Shown: positions 17,515 through 26,257, counted from the stretch's first letter. The stretch is 64,000 nt of DNA from Pseudomonadota bacterium (GCA_020161855.1 JAIUNJ010000001.1:248001-312000), one strand, 5' to 3'. A program made the numbers and translations. Notes: generated from the sequence alone by a model not told the origin.

Positions 17515-18732
17515 ATGGCAAAAGAAACCAATGCACATTCTGCGGGGCAGTCAGCAGCAGGTTATCTATATCAAGCCCGGCTCGCTTTAGCCGAAAGCTT
17601 ACGATATGCATATTCAGATTCTAGCGTCGAAGTTGCGATTGAGCGACTAGACGACATTTCATTTGAAAAGAACGGCTCGCCGCTCGAACTTCTTCAAACA
17701 AAGCACCACCTTAAGAAAGAGGGAAACATTAGTGACGGCAGTGTCGATCTTTGGAAGACGCTGCGTGTTTGGGCGGAATCAGTACTTAGCGACCCCTCGC
17801 TTCCGGGTCGAATGCGGTTTGTGCTAATTACTACTGCGACCGCACCAAAAGGATCGGCTGCAGATCATCTTCGACCAACCGGCGCAGGTCCAACTGACCG
17901 TGATCCAGCAAAAGCCGAAGCACTACTGCTCGCAGCAGCCAAGGCTTCCAACAACCAGGCTCTTCAAAAGGCGATTGAAGCCTTCAATGCACTCACCCCT
18001 TCAATTCGACATGAACTTCTAGCGGCGATCGAGGTCATTGACCGTGCAGCGCTAGTCGCTGATCTCGCCGCGACTATTGAAGAGCGATTGAAAATGATGG
18101 CGCCGCGCGGCAAGGCTTCAATAGCGCGCGAGCAACTCGAAGGATGGTGGTGGCCACGCATTTGTTCAGTTCTTCAAACGGAAATTCCTGGCACAATTTC
18201 GGTACTCGAAATCGAACAGAAACTCGATGACATTAGGGACGGACTGAAACGAGATGCATTGCCATTGGATATGGAGCATATCGAACCGTCGCCGGCAGAG
18301 CTTGCGTCTCTCGATGAGATGTTCTTTGTAAAGCAATTGCGGCAAGTTGGTATCTCTGGTGTCCGTATCGAATACGCGAAACGCGACTTCTATCGGGCAT
18401 CAACTCAACGCTCGCGTTGGGTGCGCGAGAGTTTGCTGTTTGATGGGGAGGTTGGAAGCTTTGAAAAGCGACTTATCGAAGAGTGGGAGCCTCGTTACTC
18501 ACAGATGTGCGACGGCCTGGCTGAAGGTTGCGATTCGTCCGTTATAAGAACGTCAGGCCAGCAGCTTTATGGTTGGGTTGAAACTGAAGCGCGGTTTCCC
18601 ATTCGATCTCAAACGGTGCGATTTCTCACTGTAGGATCATATCAGATTCTTGCAGATGAGCTTCGAGTCGGTTGGCACCGAGACTATGCTGCTCTGCTTT
18701 CCGACAGCAATGAGGAGCAGAAAGGTGACTGA
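17515..18732 (+). CDS. ABC-3C system effector component, nuclease-like
   Basis: 405 residues. First gene of a three-component ABC conflict module. The N-terminus GQSAAGYLYQARLAL then VEVAIERLDDISFE and LELLQTKHHL has the layout of restriction-endonuclease-fold effectors (as in Cap4-like dsDNA nucleases): an acidic residue (E43 or D46/D47) and a QxK motif at Q61-K63. The remainder (about 100-405) is a helical region and a C-terminal part that in this class joins the effector to the other components. The start at MAKETNAH has GAAGG 6 bases upstream. Its end overlaps the next gene by 8 bp. Assignment rests on gene order and the N-terminal motif. Confidence 0.72.
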   Translation: MAKETNAHSAGQSAAGYLYQARLALAESLRYAYSDSSVEVAIERLDDISFEKNGSPLELLQTKHHLKKEGNISDGSVDLWKTLRVWAESVLSDPSLPGRMRFVLITTATAPKGSAADHLRPTGAGPTDRDPAKAEALLLAAAKASNNQALQKAIEAFNALTPSIRHELLAAIEVIDRAALVADLAATIEERLKMMAPRGKASIAREQLEGWWWPRICSVLQTEIPGTISVLEIEQKLDDIRDGLKRDALPLDMEHIEPSPAELASLDEMFFVKQLRQVGISGVRIEYAKRDFYRASTQRSRWVRESLLFDGEVGSFEKRLIEEWEPRYSQMCDGLAEGCDSSVIRTSGQQLYGWVETEARFPIRSQTVRFLTVGSYQILADELRVGWHRDYAALLSDSNEEQKGD

Positions 18733-19237
18733 CTCGCACTGGAATCTCGTTTGGAATAAGCGGCCGCCCGAAGAAGCACGAAATCTCAATCCGGCTTTCT
18801 GTGCCGAATTGATATCGAGGACAATCACCGAGTATTACAAAGCCCGAAAAGCGCCCATGAGTTTGGCAACTGCTTTTCTAATTTTGCCGCTTACACTTCA
18901 CGGACCAACTCGAAAGATACTCCCAGGCAGAGCCAACACAGCCTTCGCTTCTTGGGTAGCTACAAACAATCCGTTATTGGCGGACTTGCCAGGGCGAGTC
19001 AGCAGACTGAGACCTGTGAGTCGCGAAGCCTTGCTTTTTTCAGTTCGACACTGTCTCAACGCACTTGCAGATGGTGGCATTATTCCTGGTACTAAACCGA
19101 TTAAACTTGCCGTGCGGCCCACCCCAACGACAGACGATGTGAATGAGGCACGTTCTGCTTCTGCACTGCTCGGACGTTGGTTTGCTACACAACCGAACGA
19201 AGGCACAATTCTCCAAGGTTTTGGGATAGCTCCATGA
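18725..19237 (+). CDS. ABC-3C system middle component
   Basis: 170 residues beginning at a GTG (V-T-D-S-H-W) that overlaps the effector stop, with GGAG eight bases upstream. An earlier ATG would lie deep in the effector and is rejected. The sequence WNKRPPEEARNLNPAFCAEL, then LPLTLHGPTRKIL and GRWFATQPNEGTILQGFGI, matches the small 'three-component ABC system middle component' proteins always found between effector and DUF3732 ATPase. It is thought to be an adaptor or clamp. It overlaps the ATPase gene by ATGA. Confidence 0.78.
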   Translation: MTDSHWNLVWNKRPPEEARNLNPAFCAELISRTITEYYKARKAPMSLATAFLILPLTLHGPTRKILPGRANTAFASWVATNNPLLADLPGRVSRLRPVSREALLFSVRHCLNALADGGIIPGTKPIKLAVRPTPTTDDVNEARSASALLGRWFATQPNEGTILQGFGIAP

Positions 19238-21177
19238 CCCTACAAATTCGCTCCATCTCACTTTATTCCCGTGACGGTGAACGCCGTGACGTAGAATTTA
19301 AGCTTGGTAAACTAAACATCGTTACGGGCGCGTCAAAGACGGGAAAATCAGCACTACTCGACATCGTCGATTATTGCTGGGGTCGAAGCGAATGCACCAT
19401 TGCGGAGGGTGAAATACGACGTGGAGTGAGTTGGTTTGCAGTGCATCTGGACAACAAAGGGGAAGGAATTTTCCTGGCACGAAAAAATCCTGGGCCAGCA
19501 GGGAGAAGCAGCGACGAAATATTTTTTGCTAGGGGAATTGAGGAACGGCCGAAAAACAGCAATGAATTTCATAAAAATATCACGTCAGAAGGTCTGAGCT
19601 CTCAACTTTCTGCCATTCTTGGTATCTCTGAGAACATTCACGTTCCAGAAGAGGGCGCTTCGCGGCAACCTCTTGAAGTCAATTCTCGACATTCAATTAC
19701 TTTCTGCCTTCAAGCGCAGGATGAGATCGCAAATCGCCGATTGCTTTTCCATAGGCAAGGCGAGTCAACCTTTATTCAATTGGCAATTCGCGATTCGCTG
19801 CCTTATTTTCTTGGCGCTGTGGATGAGAACCATTTTCTTGCCTTGAAACGTTATCAAGACGCAAGAACAAGGTTAAGGCGTCTTGAACGCGAATTTTCTG
19901 AAGTCCAAGCTATTGCCCAAGGTGCGACCAATGCAGCGTTATCGCTGTACCAGGAAGGCCGGCGAGCAGGCATAATTTCTGATGGACCTGATCCCGACGA
20001 CGTGGACTCTGTCATCGCCCGGCTTCGTCAAGCAGCTCTACCGCAACCAGCGGAGTTTTCGTCAATTGATGATCCGGAAGCAGATCTTGCTGCCCTTGAT
20101 GAACGACGTCGCGGTTTGCTGGGGCAATTGCAGAATGTCCGTGAGGATATTTCCGACCTGCAGCGGATAAATCGAGAGGCAACTGAATTTGAGAACGAGG
20201 CGCTAGAGCAGGAAGCCCGCTTGGCTTCGATCGGCTTAGTTTCTGGTGACGAGAAGTTGGACAACCACGTATGCCCGCTTTGCGACAGTCGTCTCGAAAT
20301 TCCCGTGCCTTCTATTGGAGAGATTCGTGCTTCGCTTTCGCATTTGCAGTCGCAATTGCGTTCTGTGCGACGTGATACTCCGCGCTTGCAGGAACGACTT
20401 GCCGGCCTTGAAAAGCAGCGTGGCGATTTGTCGGAACAGTTGCGCGGAGTGCAATCTGACATTGGAAAACGAATTGAAGACAACGAGCGGCTCAGACTTG
20501 AGAAACATCAATTCGCCGAACAGGCTCGCGTGGCAGGTCGCATTGCTTACTATCTCGAAAACGCCAAAGCGGCAGCGCCAGATAGCGATTTGCCTCGCCA
20601 AATTGAGCAGCTCCGAGCTGAAATTGAGGAGCTTCAAAAGGCAACTGATGAGAATTCAACTCAAGAACGATTGCTCACCGCTCTAAATTTGGTTGGTCGC
20701 GAACTAACAACTTTTGCCGCTGAGCTTGATCTCGAACACGGGAAAAACCCGCTGAGACTGGATTTGAAGCATCTCACTGTGGTAGCAGATACGGACGATG
20801 GCCCTTTATCCCTATCGCAGATGGGAAGCGGCGAAAACTGGGTCGGCTACCATGTGGCTGCGCACCTCAGTCTGCACAGCCTTTTTCGCCGCAGGCGCAG
20901 GCCGGTACCAGGCTTCCTGATGTTGGATCAGCCATCTCAAGCACACTATCCTCCGGAAAGAGATCAAGACGGAAAAATTGATGGGCTTGAAGACGAGGAT
21001 CAAGCCGCAGTGCATCAGCTTTTCGCTCTGCTCGATCGCTATTGTGGCGAGCGGTCGCAAATGCAGGTTATCGTCACTGATCACGTCGAACTTCTTGATG
21101 AGTGGTTTCGAAACTCCATCGTCCATCGCTGGCGTGATGGCATTGCGTTGGTGCCGGCCTCTTGGCTCAAAGAGTAA
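19234..21177 (+). CDS. ABC-3C system ATPase (DUF3732, SMC/RecN-like)
   Basis: 647 residues. ABC ATPase of the SMC/Rad50 fold: Walker A GASKTGKS at 32-39, a long coiled coil (about 205-490) broken by a CPLC zinc-hook-like motif at 347-350, ABC signature SQMGSGENW at 528-536, Walker B FLMLDQPSQ at 561-569 and H-loop H617 in VTDHVE. The DQP in place of DEP in Walker B is as I remember for DUF3732 proteins. It probably senses or remodels invader nucleic acid and gates the effector. Starts at MTLQIRSIS, overlapping the middle component by 4 bp. Confidence 0.85.
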   Translation: MTLQIRSISLYSRDGERRDVEFKLGKLNIVTGASKTGKSALLDIVDYCWGRSECTIAEGEIRRGVSWFAVHLDNKGEGIFLARKNPGPAGRSSDEIFFARGIEERPKNSNEFHKNITSEGLSSQLSAILGISENIHVPEEGASRQPLEVNSRHSITFCLQAQDEIANRRLLFHRQGESTFIQLAIRDSLPYFLGAVDENHFLALKRYQDARTRLRRLEREFSEVQAIAQGATNAALSLYQEGRRAGIISDGPDPDDVDSVIARLRQAALPQPAEFSSIDDPEADLAALDERRRGLLGQLQNVREDISDLQRINREATEFENEALEQEARLASIGLVSGDEKLDNHVCPLCDSRLEIPVPSIGEIRASLSHLQSQLRSVRRDTPRLQERLAGLEKQRGDLSEQLRGVQSDIGKRIEDNERLRLEKHQFAEQARVAGRIAYYLENAKAAAPDSDLPRQIEQLRAEIEELQKATDENSTQERLLTALNLVGRELTTFAAELDLEHGKNPLRLDLKHLTVVADTDDGPLSLSQMGSGENWVGYHVAAHLSLHSLFRRRRRPVPGFLMLDQPSQAHYPPERDQDGKIDGLEDEDQAAVHQLFALLDRYCGERSQMQVIVTDHVELLDEWFRNSIVHRWRDGIALVPASWLKE

Positions 21178-21214
21178 GCAAGCGACATCTCAAAATCCAA
21201 GGTATTCGCACAAA

Positions 21215-21264
21215 GGGCTGGCCCCTTGTCGACAGGGACCAGCCCGCCTCCGATCACTCGGAGG
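21215..21264. other. Two hairpins closing the ABC-3C operon
   Basis: GGGCTGGCCCCT pairs with AGGGACCAGCCC (21215-21245, one mismatch, 7-nt loop). CCTCCGA pairs with TCGGAGG (21247-21264, loop TCAC). Neither has a T-run after it. They lie 37 bp past the ATPase stop, and the second overlaps the stop codon of the opposing AlpA-like gene. They may act as bidirectional transcript ends. Confidence 0.45.
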
Positions 21265-21460
21265 TGTTGGTGGGTTTATCGCGTGCATCAATCCGTTTTT
21301 GAAGCCATTCCATAACTTCGCTCTCGATCCATCCAACTCTCGAACGCGGCCTATTCCCTAGGCGCACGCGCTTTGGGAATCGGTTGGCGTTCTCCAGTCT
21401 TTGGATCTGTTGTGAGCTATAGAGCACGAGCTCCTTGAGTTGACGCTTTGATAATAGCCG
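21254..21460 (-). pseudogene. AlpA-like excisionase/regulator, 5' end missing
   Basis: 68 codons without a credible start. The sequence RLLSKRQLKELVLYSSQQIQ, then RFPKRVRLGNRPRS and GWIESEVMEWLQKRI is a nearly full AlpA/CP4-57 helix-turn-helix protein, normally opening with Met just before the R-L-L. Here the frame runs upstream into sequence that reads, on the other strand, as a MarR tail. The gene seems cut at its first codon by the recombination that made the island's right edge. Genes of this family regulate excision of integrative elements. Confidence 0.6.
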
Positions 21461-21462
21461 CG

Positions 21463-21585
21463 CTTGCGGACGAGAACGACGAAGAGTTCTTTGGCACTCT
21501 CACTCCGAACGAACGCCGACAGCTTGATCAGATTCTGCGAAAGATCGTCATGGAGCGCGAACTGACGAGTGTCCCCGTCGACTGA
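21463..21585 (+). pseudogene. 3' remnant of a MarR-type regulator
   Basis: 41 codons, LADENDEEFFGTLTPNERRQ then LDQILRKIVMERELTSVPVD and a stop. The segment resembles the C-terminal dimerisation helix of MarR-family regulators. The 5' part is absent: upstream the frame enters the AlpA-like fragment. It is probably the old chromosomal gene truncated by the island, or a remnant carried at its edge. Confidence 0.5.
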
Positions 21586-21624
21586 TCGCCACTAAAAATT
21601 CACTATCTATGAAAGGAGTGCGCC

Positions 21625-22026
21625 ATGGATGCGCAACACATGACTATTGCCGAACGCTGCCTCAACGCGGCCTATGACAAGACACTCACCTTTCCCGATA
21701 TTGTTGGGGCATTGATCAAGGCCGGGTTCGAGGGCTACGTCGTCGATTATCGCCGCAACACGACGACGTATTTCCTCGCGGATGGGGACAGTGTCGTGCT
21801 GGAGAACCGGCCGTCAGTGGACAAGGTCGCTGCGCAATTCGACCAGACCGGTGTGGCAGCACAGATCAAATGGGCGCAGGCGAAACCTCCTGACTACTCA
21901 TACGCGGCATTCTGCAAGAACGTGAAGGCGCTGGGCTGCGCGGGATACATCGTCTCATTCCTGGGTAAGCGCGTGCTGTATTTCGGCCGTAGCGCCGAGA
22001 CACACGTCGAGCACTTCCCGCGATAG
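21625..22026 (+). CDS. DUF1398 family protein
   Basis: 133 residues, MDAQHMTIAERCLNAAYDKT onward, with GFEGYVVDYRRNTTTYFLADG and GCAGYIVSFLGKRVLYFGR. This matches DUF1398 (YbcV-like) proteins, small cytoplasmic proteins of unknown role often annotated as phage-related. AAAGGAG lies 8 bases upstream of the ATG. It sits just beyond the island's right edge and has no clear operon partner. Confidence 0.75.
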   Translation: MDAQHMTIAERCLNAAYDKTLTFPDIVGALIKAGFEGYVVDYRRNTTTYFLADGDSVVLENRPSVDKVAAQFDQTGVAAQIKWAQAKPPDYSYAAFCKNVKALGCAGYIVSFLGKRVLYFGRSAETHVEHFPR

Positions 22027-22394
22027 GATGACGCGAGGCGGGCAGGGAAGAACAAGCGAAAATCGTCCAGCTGTGCGGCATAGCCTTCGACGGTGGCGCG
22101 GATGATCTCGAGAACCTGCCCCATTTCCTCGTGGCCGGGCCGTTCTATGTTGCGACGATACCACCGCCGTGGTCGGCGCAAGCATTGCTCTATGGTTTCG
22201 CGGCCTGCACACCGCGCTGAACCAAGAGGTCAGGGCTGTCCTTACGATGCCCGAGCTCACTGATCATCGTCTTCCTGGCTGGTGCGACGCTCGTTTCCGC
22301 CGTCATAGGGCTAAGCGCGGCTACCAGAAAAAAGGTGAGTGCCCATGGGCACTCACTTCACTTGCTGTCCGAACATCAGCTGCGGGATGCGCTC
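22027..22394. other. Gene-free stretch with eroded remnants
   Basis: No intact gene. On the plus strand a frame without a start codon reads SSLIIVFLAGATLVSAVIGL, a membrane-helix-like tail of some lost protein. On the minus strand a short frame contains GQVLEIIRATVEGYAAQLDD. Both look like fragments left by deletion next to the island. I see no promoter or repeat in it. Confidence 0.4.
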
Positions 22395-23165
22395 TCAAAT
22401 GGCCGTGTAGCCACCGTCAATGAGCAGGTCCTGGCCAGTGACCATGTCGGAGGCCGACGAGGCGAGGAAAAGGATGAAATCCGCGACCTCGACCGGCTTG
22501 CCGAAGCGCGCGGCGGGAATCTTGGCTTTCATCGGATCGCCCTTGGCCGGATCGCCCCAGACCTGCTCACCCATGGGTGTCAGAATGACGGTGGGGCACA
22601 GGGAATTGATCTGGATATTGTGCGCTGCCCACTCAACGGTCATGACCTTGGTCAGCATGTTGAGGCCACCCTTCGAGGCACAGTAGGCGCCATGGCCCTC
22701 CAGGCCCACGACACCTGCCTGCGATGAGACATTGATGATCTTGCCGGCCTTCTTCGCAATCATGCCGGGCACAAGTTCCCGCGCCAGAAGGAAGGGAGCC
22801 CTGAGATTGACAGCCATGGTCATGTCCCAGTCTGCCACTGAAGCCTTGAGCAAGGGATCAATGAGCGCAATCCCGGCGTTGTTGACGAGGATGTCGATGT
22901 GGCCCAAGGCTTTCAGTGCTTCCTTGGCTGCTCTCACCGGGCCTTCGGCCGTTGCCATGTCGGCCGAGATCGCCACACATTTGCGTCCCAGCGCCTTCAC
23001 CGCCGCTTCGGCTTCCTGAAGGCCCCTGGCGTCACGGCCCACGACCGCGATATCGGCACCGGCATCGGCCAGCACCTTGCACGCCTCAAGGCCGATGCCC
23101 TTTGTGGCCCCCGTCACCAGCGCCGTCTTGCCTGCGAGCGAAAAGCGCTTCTCCCATTGTCCCAT
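22395..23165 (-). CDS. Short-chain dehydrogenase/reductase (SDR), polyol type
   Basis: 256 residues. NAD(P) motif TGATKGIG near residue 18, NNAG at about 93, catalytic Ser (NVSSQ) and Y-x3-K in YCASKGG, and the C-terminal LLIDGGYTAI. It is close to sugar-alcohol or gluconate-type SDRs, but the substrate cannot be told. A strong AGGAGG lies ahead of the ATG. It follows a MerR-family gene on the same strand by 95 bp, so that regulator may control it. Confidence 0.85.
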   Translation of the reverse strand: MGQWEKRFSLAGKTALVTGATKGIGLEACKVLADAGADIAVVGRDARGLQEAEAAVKALGRKCVAISADMATAEGPVRAAKEALKALGHIDILVNNAGIALIDPLLKASVADWDMTMAVNLRAPFLLARELVPGMIAKKAGKIINVSSQAGVVGLEGHGAYCASKGGLNMLTKVMTVEWAAHNIQINSLCPTVILTPMGEQVWGDPAKGDPMKAKIPAARFGKPVEVADFILFLASSASDMVTGQDLLIDGGYTAI

Positions 23166-23236
23166 GTGATCCTCCTGTAATGGAGGTTCCTTTTATGCAG
23201 GACAGTGCATGCGTCAATGCGCGGAAGTGAATCGAC

Positions 23237-23253
23237 CTGCGCGCCACGCGCAG
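23237..23253. other. Small perfect hairpin between merR-type gene and SDR
   Basis: CTGCGCG pairs with CGCGCAG around a CCA loop. It has no T-run, so it is a weak terminator at best. It could equally be a protein-binding dyad in front of the SDR gene. Confidence 0.35.
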
Positions 23254-23260
23254 ATCCTTA

Positions 23261-23713
23261 TCAGGCGTCCTTGCTGCCCTGACCGGGCAGGAGCTTGGTC
23301 AGCGTATCGATGCTGTCCTGCAGTTCCACCTTCTTGCGCCGCAGTTCGACAAGCTGCTCCTTGAGGAGCTTGTGCAATTCGGCATCGACCTTTACGGCGT
23401 CAGCTTCCGACTTTCCGGTCGCCACGATGTGCCTGATCTTGGACAGCGGCACACCAATGCCACGCAAATACTTGATCAGGACCAGGCGCTGGATATCGTC
23501 GTGGCCGTAGACGCGGAAGCGTCCCAACCTTTGCGGCGCCAGAAGGCCGGCGCGCTCATAGAAACGGATTGTCTTCGGCTCCAGTCCGACGAACTGCTCC
23601 AAGTCACCAATCAGGTGCTTTTCACCAACAGAAGAAGGCACTGGTACAAGGCCATCTCCAATACGGCTGAGCTGTTCCACTAGCATCGGCGTCTTGGTCA
23701 CTGTCACTACCAT
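23261..23713 (-). CDS. MerR-family transcriptional regulator
   Basis: About 150 residues from the ATG used. The winged-helix domain reads IGDLEQFVGLEPKTIRFYER, then AGLLAPQRLGRFRVYGHDDI and LVLIKYLRGIGVPLSKIRHI, with a C-terminal coiled coil (LKEQLVELRRKKVELQDSI). The start is uncertain: the open frame extends upstream to a TTG at 23890, while MerR proteins usually begin only a few residues before the helix-turn-helix. No cysteine-rich metal site is seen, so it is not a classic metal sensor. Confidence 0.75.
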   Translation of the reverse strand: MVVTVTKTPMLVEQLSRIGDGLVPVPSSVGEKHLIGDLEQFVGLEPKTIRFYERAGLLAPQRLGRFRVYGHDDIQRLVLIKYLRGIGVPLSKIRHIVATGKSEADAVKVDAELHKLLKEQLVELRRKKVELQDSIDTLTKLLPGQGSKDA

Positions 23714-24120
23714 CCCGAATACGCGTTCAACCACTTCGGCCTCTCGGAGATTCGGCAAATCCGACAGCCCGTCCCAGAAGTGTTTGATCAGATTTCCATT
23801 GCAGAACAAACTCTGCAAGGTCACCAGTTTGAAATCCAGGTAACGGTTCTTACAGGTTCCCTCCCGATTGAACCGAATCCTTGATCTCAACGTGGTTTAT
23901 TCTGCAGACCCGCACGGCCAAAGGTCAGTATGTCACACGTGTTAACGCCACTTAACACCAGGTTAACGCCGGTGAGCAGTGATGCCGATCCCCGCAATTG
24001 TATGAAATAAAATCGTAATTTGCGACGCGCCGGATGGCGGGGGAATAGATAAAATTTCTGCCACACGCCGGAAAAACGCATCCGGACGTCACATCTGGCC
24101 TGAAAGCGGCGCAGAAGCCG
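23714..24120. other. Intergenic stretch with phased direct repeats
   Basis: No convincing gene, except possibly a longer N-terminus of the MerR-type gene. At 23942, 23952 and 23963 the motif TTAAC(G/A)CC recurs three times, 10 and 11 bp apart, i.e. on one face of the helix. This is a plausible operator array for the regulator or an upstream promoter element. The rest is AT-richer DNA without visible structure. Confidence 0.45.
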
Positions 24121-25047
24121 CTATTTGCGGCGCGAGAAGAAGTTCTTCTCCAGCTCGGCAAAACCGCGCTGATAGACGTTCTCCGCAGTTCGGGGGATCA
24201 GCACAAGATCATCCTGTGGGCTTGCCTGCCAGTCGCCCGTCCAGACACCGAAGGTGGTGTTGTCGGCTGTCACCGGCCAGAGCCTGGGACCTGAGACATA
24301 ATTGAGCCAGGGAATCTCTGACTTCAGAATCCGGTAAGAGAAGCTCCGCGTCATGTCGCAGAGATGCAGCAACTCCTCATGAATGTGACCGGGTCCGAAA
24401 TAGAAGTCCCTCACACCCGAAACCTTGTCTGACCTTGCCCTCTTCAACATGTGCATCTTGGTGATCTCGCCGTGCCAGGCTCCCATGCCGGCGAAGTCGC
24501 GCATGATGGCCCAGTATTTGTCGACGGGTGCCCGCATCACGCGCGACGTCCAGACCTTGTTGGGCTGACCACCCTTCCAGCGCACAGCGCCGGCCGGTGC
24601 AGATGGTTTGTCGCGTTTCAGGATTGCCGCCAGATTTTTCCAGTTAGCAGCGAACACGTCGTTTGAAACGATCTTGACGTATTTCCCTTCATCGCCGGGC
24701 GCCTCATCGAAAACGGCTTCCCATTCTGCAAAAGTCTCGTTGCCATGGGTCACCGGCATAAGCCGCATCGTGGCGATATAGTTCTTCACCGGAAATGCCG
24801 GCTTCTCAAAATTATAGGCGAGTGTGTAGCGCGCATCGTCAAGCATCAGCAGACGTTCGCGCACATGGCCGCCATCGTGCAGATAGAAGGAGCGGACACA
24901 GCCGACGACATCAGCGTCAAGCCCTCCTTCGATCTTCGACACCGAAACCGCGGGGGCCCATTTTGGCAGACCGTTGAAATCGCGGACAATGGACCAGACA
25001 GCCTCGATGGGCGCCTTCAGAATGATCGATGCATAGGCGCGGGCCAT
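24121..25047 (-). CDS. Double SRPBCC (polyketide-cyclase/START-like) protein
   Basis: 308 residues made of two SRPBCC lipid- or ligand-binding folds in tandem: the first opens IILKAPIEAVWSIVRDFNGLP, the second RVMRAPVDKYWAIMRDFAGM at about residue 168. Single-domain proteins of this type bind hydrophobic ligands or act as cyclases or dehydratases. Last gene of a three-gene operon, 9 bp after the Tm-1-like gene. A GGAG lies upstream of the ATG. The ligand is unknown. Confidence 0.8.
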   Translation of the reverse strand: MARAYASIILKAPIEAVWSIVRDFNGLPKWAPAVSVSKIEGGLDADVVGCVRSFYLHDGGHVRERLLMLDDARYTLAYNFEKPAFPVKNYIATMRLMPVTHGNETFAEWEAVFDEAPGDEGKYVKIVSNDVFAANWKNLAAILKRDKPSAPAGAVRWKGGQPNKVWTSRVMRAPVDKYWAIMRDFAGMGAWHGEITKMHMLKRARSDKVSGVRDFYFGPGHIHEELLHLCDMTRSFSYRILKSEIPWLNYVSGPRLWPVTADNTTFGVWTGDWQASPQDDLVLIPRTAENVYQRGFAELEKNFFSRRK

Positions 25048-25056
25048 TGGATTCTC

Positions 25057-26253
25057 CTAGCGGGCCACTTCATGGAAGACCGCCAGAGCGGCCTCCGCAA
25101 AAGCGGCATCGTTGATGTTGGCATTGATTTCGATGAGCTTGCGATTTGTTGCGGGCTTCCAGCCTGCGCGGATCGCCGCAAAGAGAGCCGCATCTGCTGC
25201 GGGATCGTGGAACGGCTTTCCCGGCACATCGATCAAGGACACACCACCCAACGGCAGCAGAAAGCGCACCGGGCCTTCCATGCGGTTGAGCCGCTCCACA
25301 ATCCAGCGCCCGATCGCCGCATTCTCTTCAGCCGTCGTGCGCATCAGCGTCACAAAAGCATTGTGGACATAGAGGTTGCGGCCCGAAAACTTCTCCGGCA
25401 CGGTCTCACGGCCGCCAAAGTTTACCATGTCACATGCCCCCACCGATCCGATGTACGGAATCCGCGTGCGGATGATGGCGCCGAACCGGTCTTCCGTGCA
25501 GGGGAGAACGCCGCCAAAGAGATGATCCGGCACTTCGGTGGTCGTGATATCGAAGGCAGAACCGAGAAGGCCTGAATCAATCAGCTTCTCAAAACACTGG
25601 CCACCTGTGCCTGTTGCGTGAAACACGAAACAGTCATGCGTGGCTTCGAGGCCCGCACGGATCTGCGTGACCGAAGGCGTTGTCACCCCGAACATGGTGA
25701 GCCCGATGCTGGGCCGCACCGACCTGGGCAACGGAATGACATTCTGCACCATGCCCGCTGCCGCGTGTGCCGCGTTGCCGATGACTTTGCGGGTGACACT
25801 ATTGAGACCCGCCACATCGGCCACGGCATGCATCATCATCATGTCGCTGGCACCGACAAAGGGCGCCACATTGCCCGATGCCAAAGTGGACACCATGATC
25901 TTAGGCAGGCCAACGGGCAGAGCGCGCATCGCTGGAGTGACGATCGCCGCATTGCCGGAACCACCCATGCCGAGGACGGCACCCACATCCGTCTGGCGAA
26001 GCAGGAACACTGTCAGCGCTTCGCCCATGGCGGTAACGGCCTTGCCGCGATCGGTGAGCCCCAGGACAGCAGACGCTCCCTGTGGATGCTGCCGCGCCAC
26101 GTCTGCGGCACTGATATCGGCCGCTCCGGCATGCGGCGTGGTCGAGACATCAACGACTTTCGCCGACACCCCGGCCTTGCGGATCAGGTCTGCCGCATAG
26201 TGCAGTTCGTCACCCTTGGTGTCGAGCGTGCCGACAACATAGACTGCCGTCAT
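25057..26253 (-). CDS. Tm-1-like (UPF0261) protein
   Basis: 398 residues, MTAVYVVGTLDTKGDELHYA onward, the hallmark opening of the UPF0261/Tm-1 N-terminal domain. GMGGSGNAAIVTPAMRALP and PKIMVSTLASGNVAPFVGAS follow. The plant Tm-1 homologue inhibits tobamovirus replication. Bacterial members have no proven reaction and usually sit beside PEP-hydrolase-like TIM barrels. Here it is 4 bp after a sugar-isomerase-type TIM barrel and 9 bp before a double SRPBCC gene, pointing to a small-molecule pathway. Confidence 0.88.
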   Translation of the reverse strand: MTAVYVVGTLDTKGDELHYAADLIRKAGVSAKVVDVSTTPHAGAADISAADVARQHPQGASAVLGLTDRGKAVTAMGEALTVFLLRQTDVGAVLGMGGSGNAAIVTPAMRALPVGLPKIMVSTLASGNVAPFVGASDMMMMHAVADVAGLNSVTRKVIGNAAHAAAGMVQNVIPLPRSVRPSIGLTMFGVTTPSVTQIRAGLEATHDCFVFHATGTGGQCFEKLIDSGLLGSAFDITTTEVPDHLFGGVLPCTEDRFGAIIRTRIPYIGSVGACDMVNFGGRETVPEKFSGRNLYVHNAFVTLMRTTAEENAAIGRWIVERLNRMEGPVRFLLPLGGVSLIDVPGKPFHDPAADAALFAAIRAGWKPATNRKLIEINANINDAAFAEAALAVFHEVAR

Positions 26254-26257
26254 GGCG

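Larger units (their letters stand above)
16973..21462. mobile_element. Putative genomic island at tRNA-Arg carrying an ABC-3C module
   Basis: From the tRNA 3' end to about 21460 the sequence is visibly richer in A and T, and uses different codons (many AAA, GAA, ATT, CGA), than both flanks. It holds an antitoxin-like gene, a three-gene ABC-3C system and a headless AlpA-like gene that abuts a MarR tail. No integrase is present and I found no repeat of the tRNA 3' end on the right side, so it looks like a decayed or deleted integrative element. Confidence 0.6.

Noticed and set aside
16973-22394. A direct repeat of the tRNA-Arg 3' end to the right of the island.
   Set aside because: Reading through the stretch I found no match to the tRNA end; an exact att repeat is not visible.
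23714-23890. Longer N-terminus of the MerR-type protein from a TTG.
   Set aside because: Not similar to MerR N-termini, and no ribosome-binding site at the right distance; kept only as a possibility.
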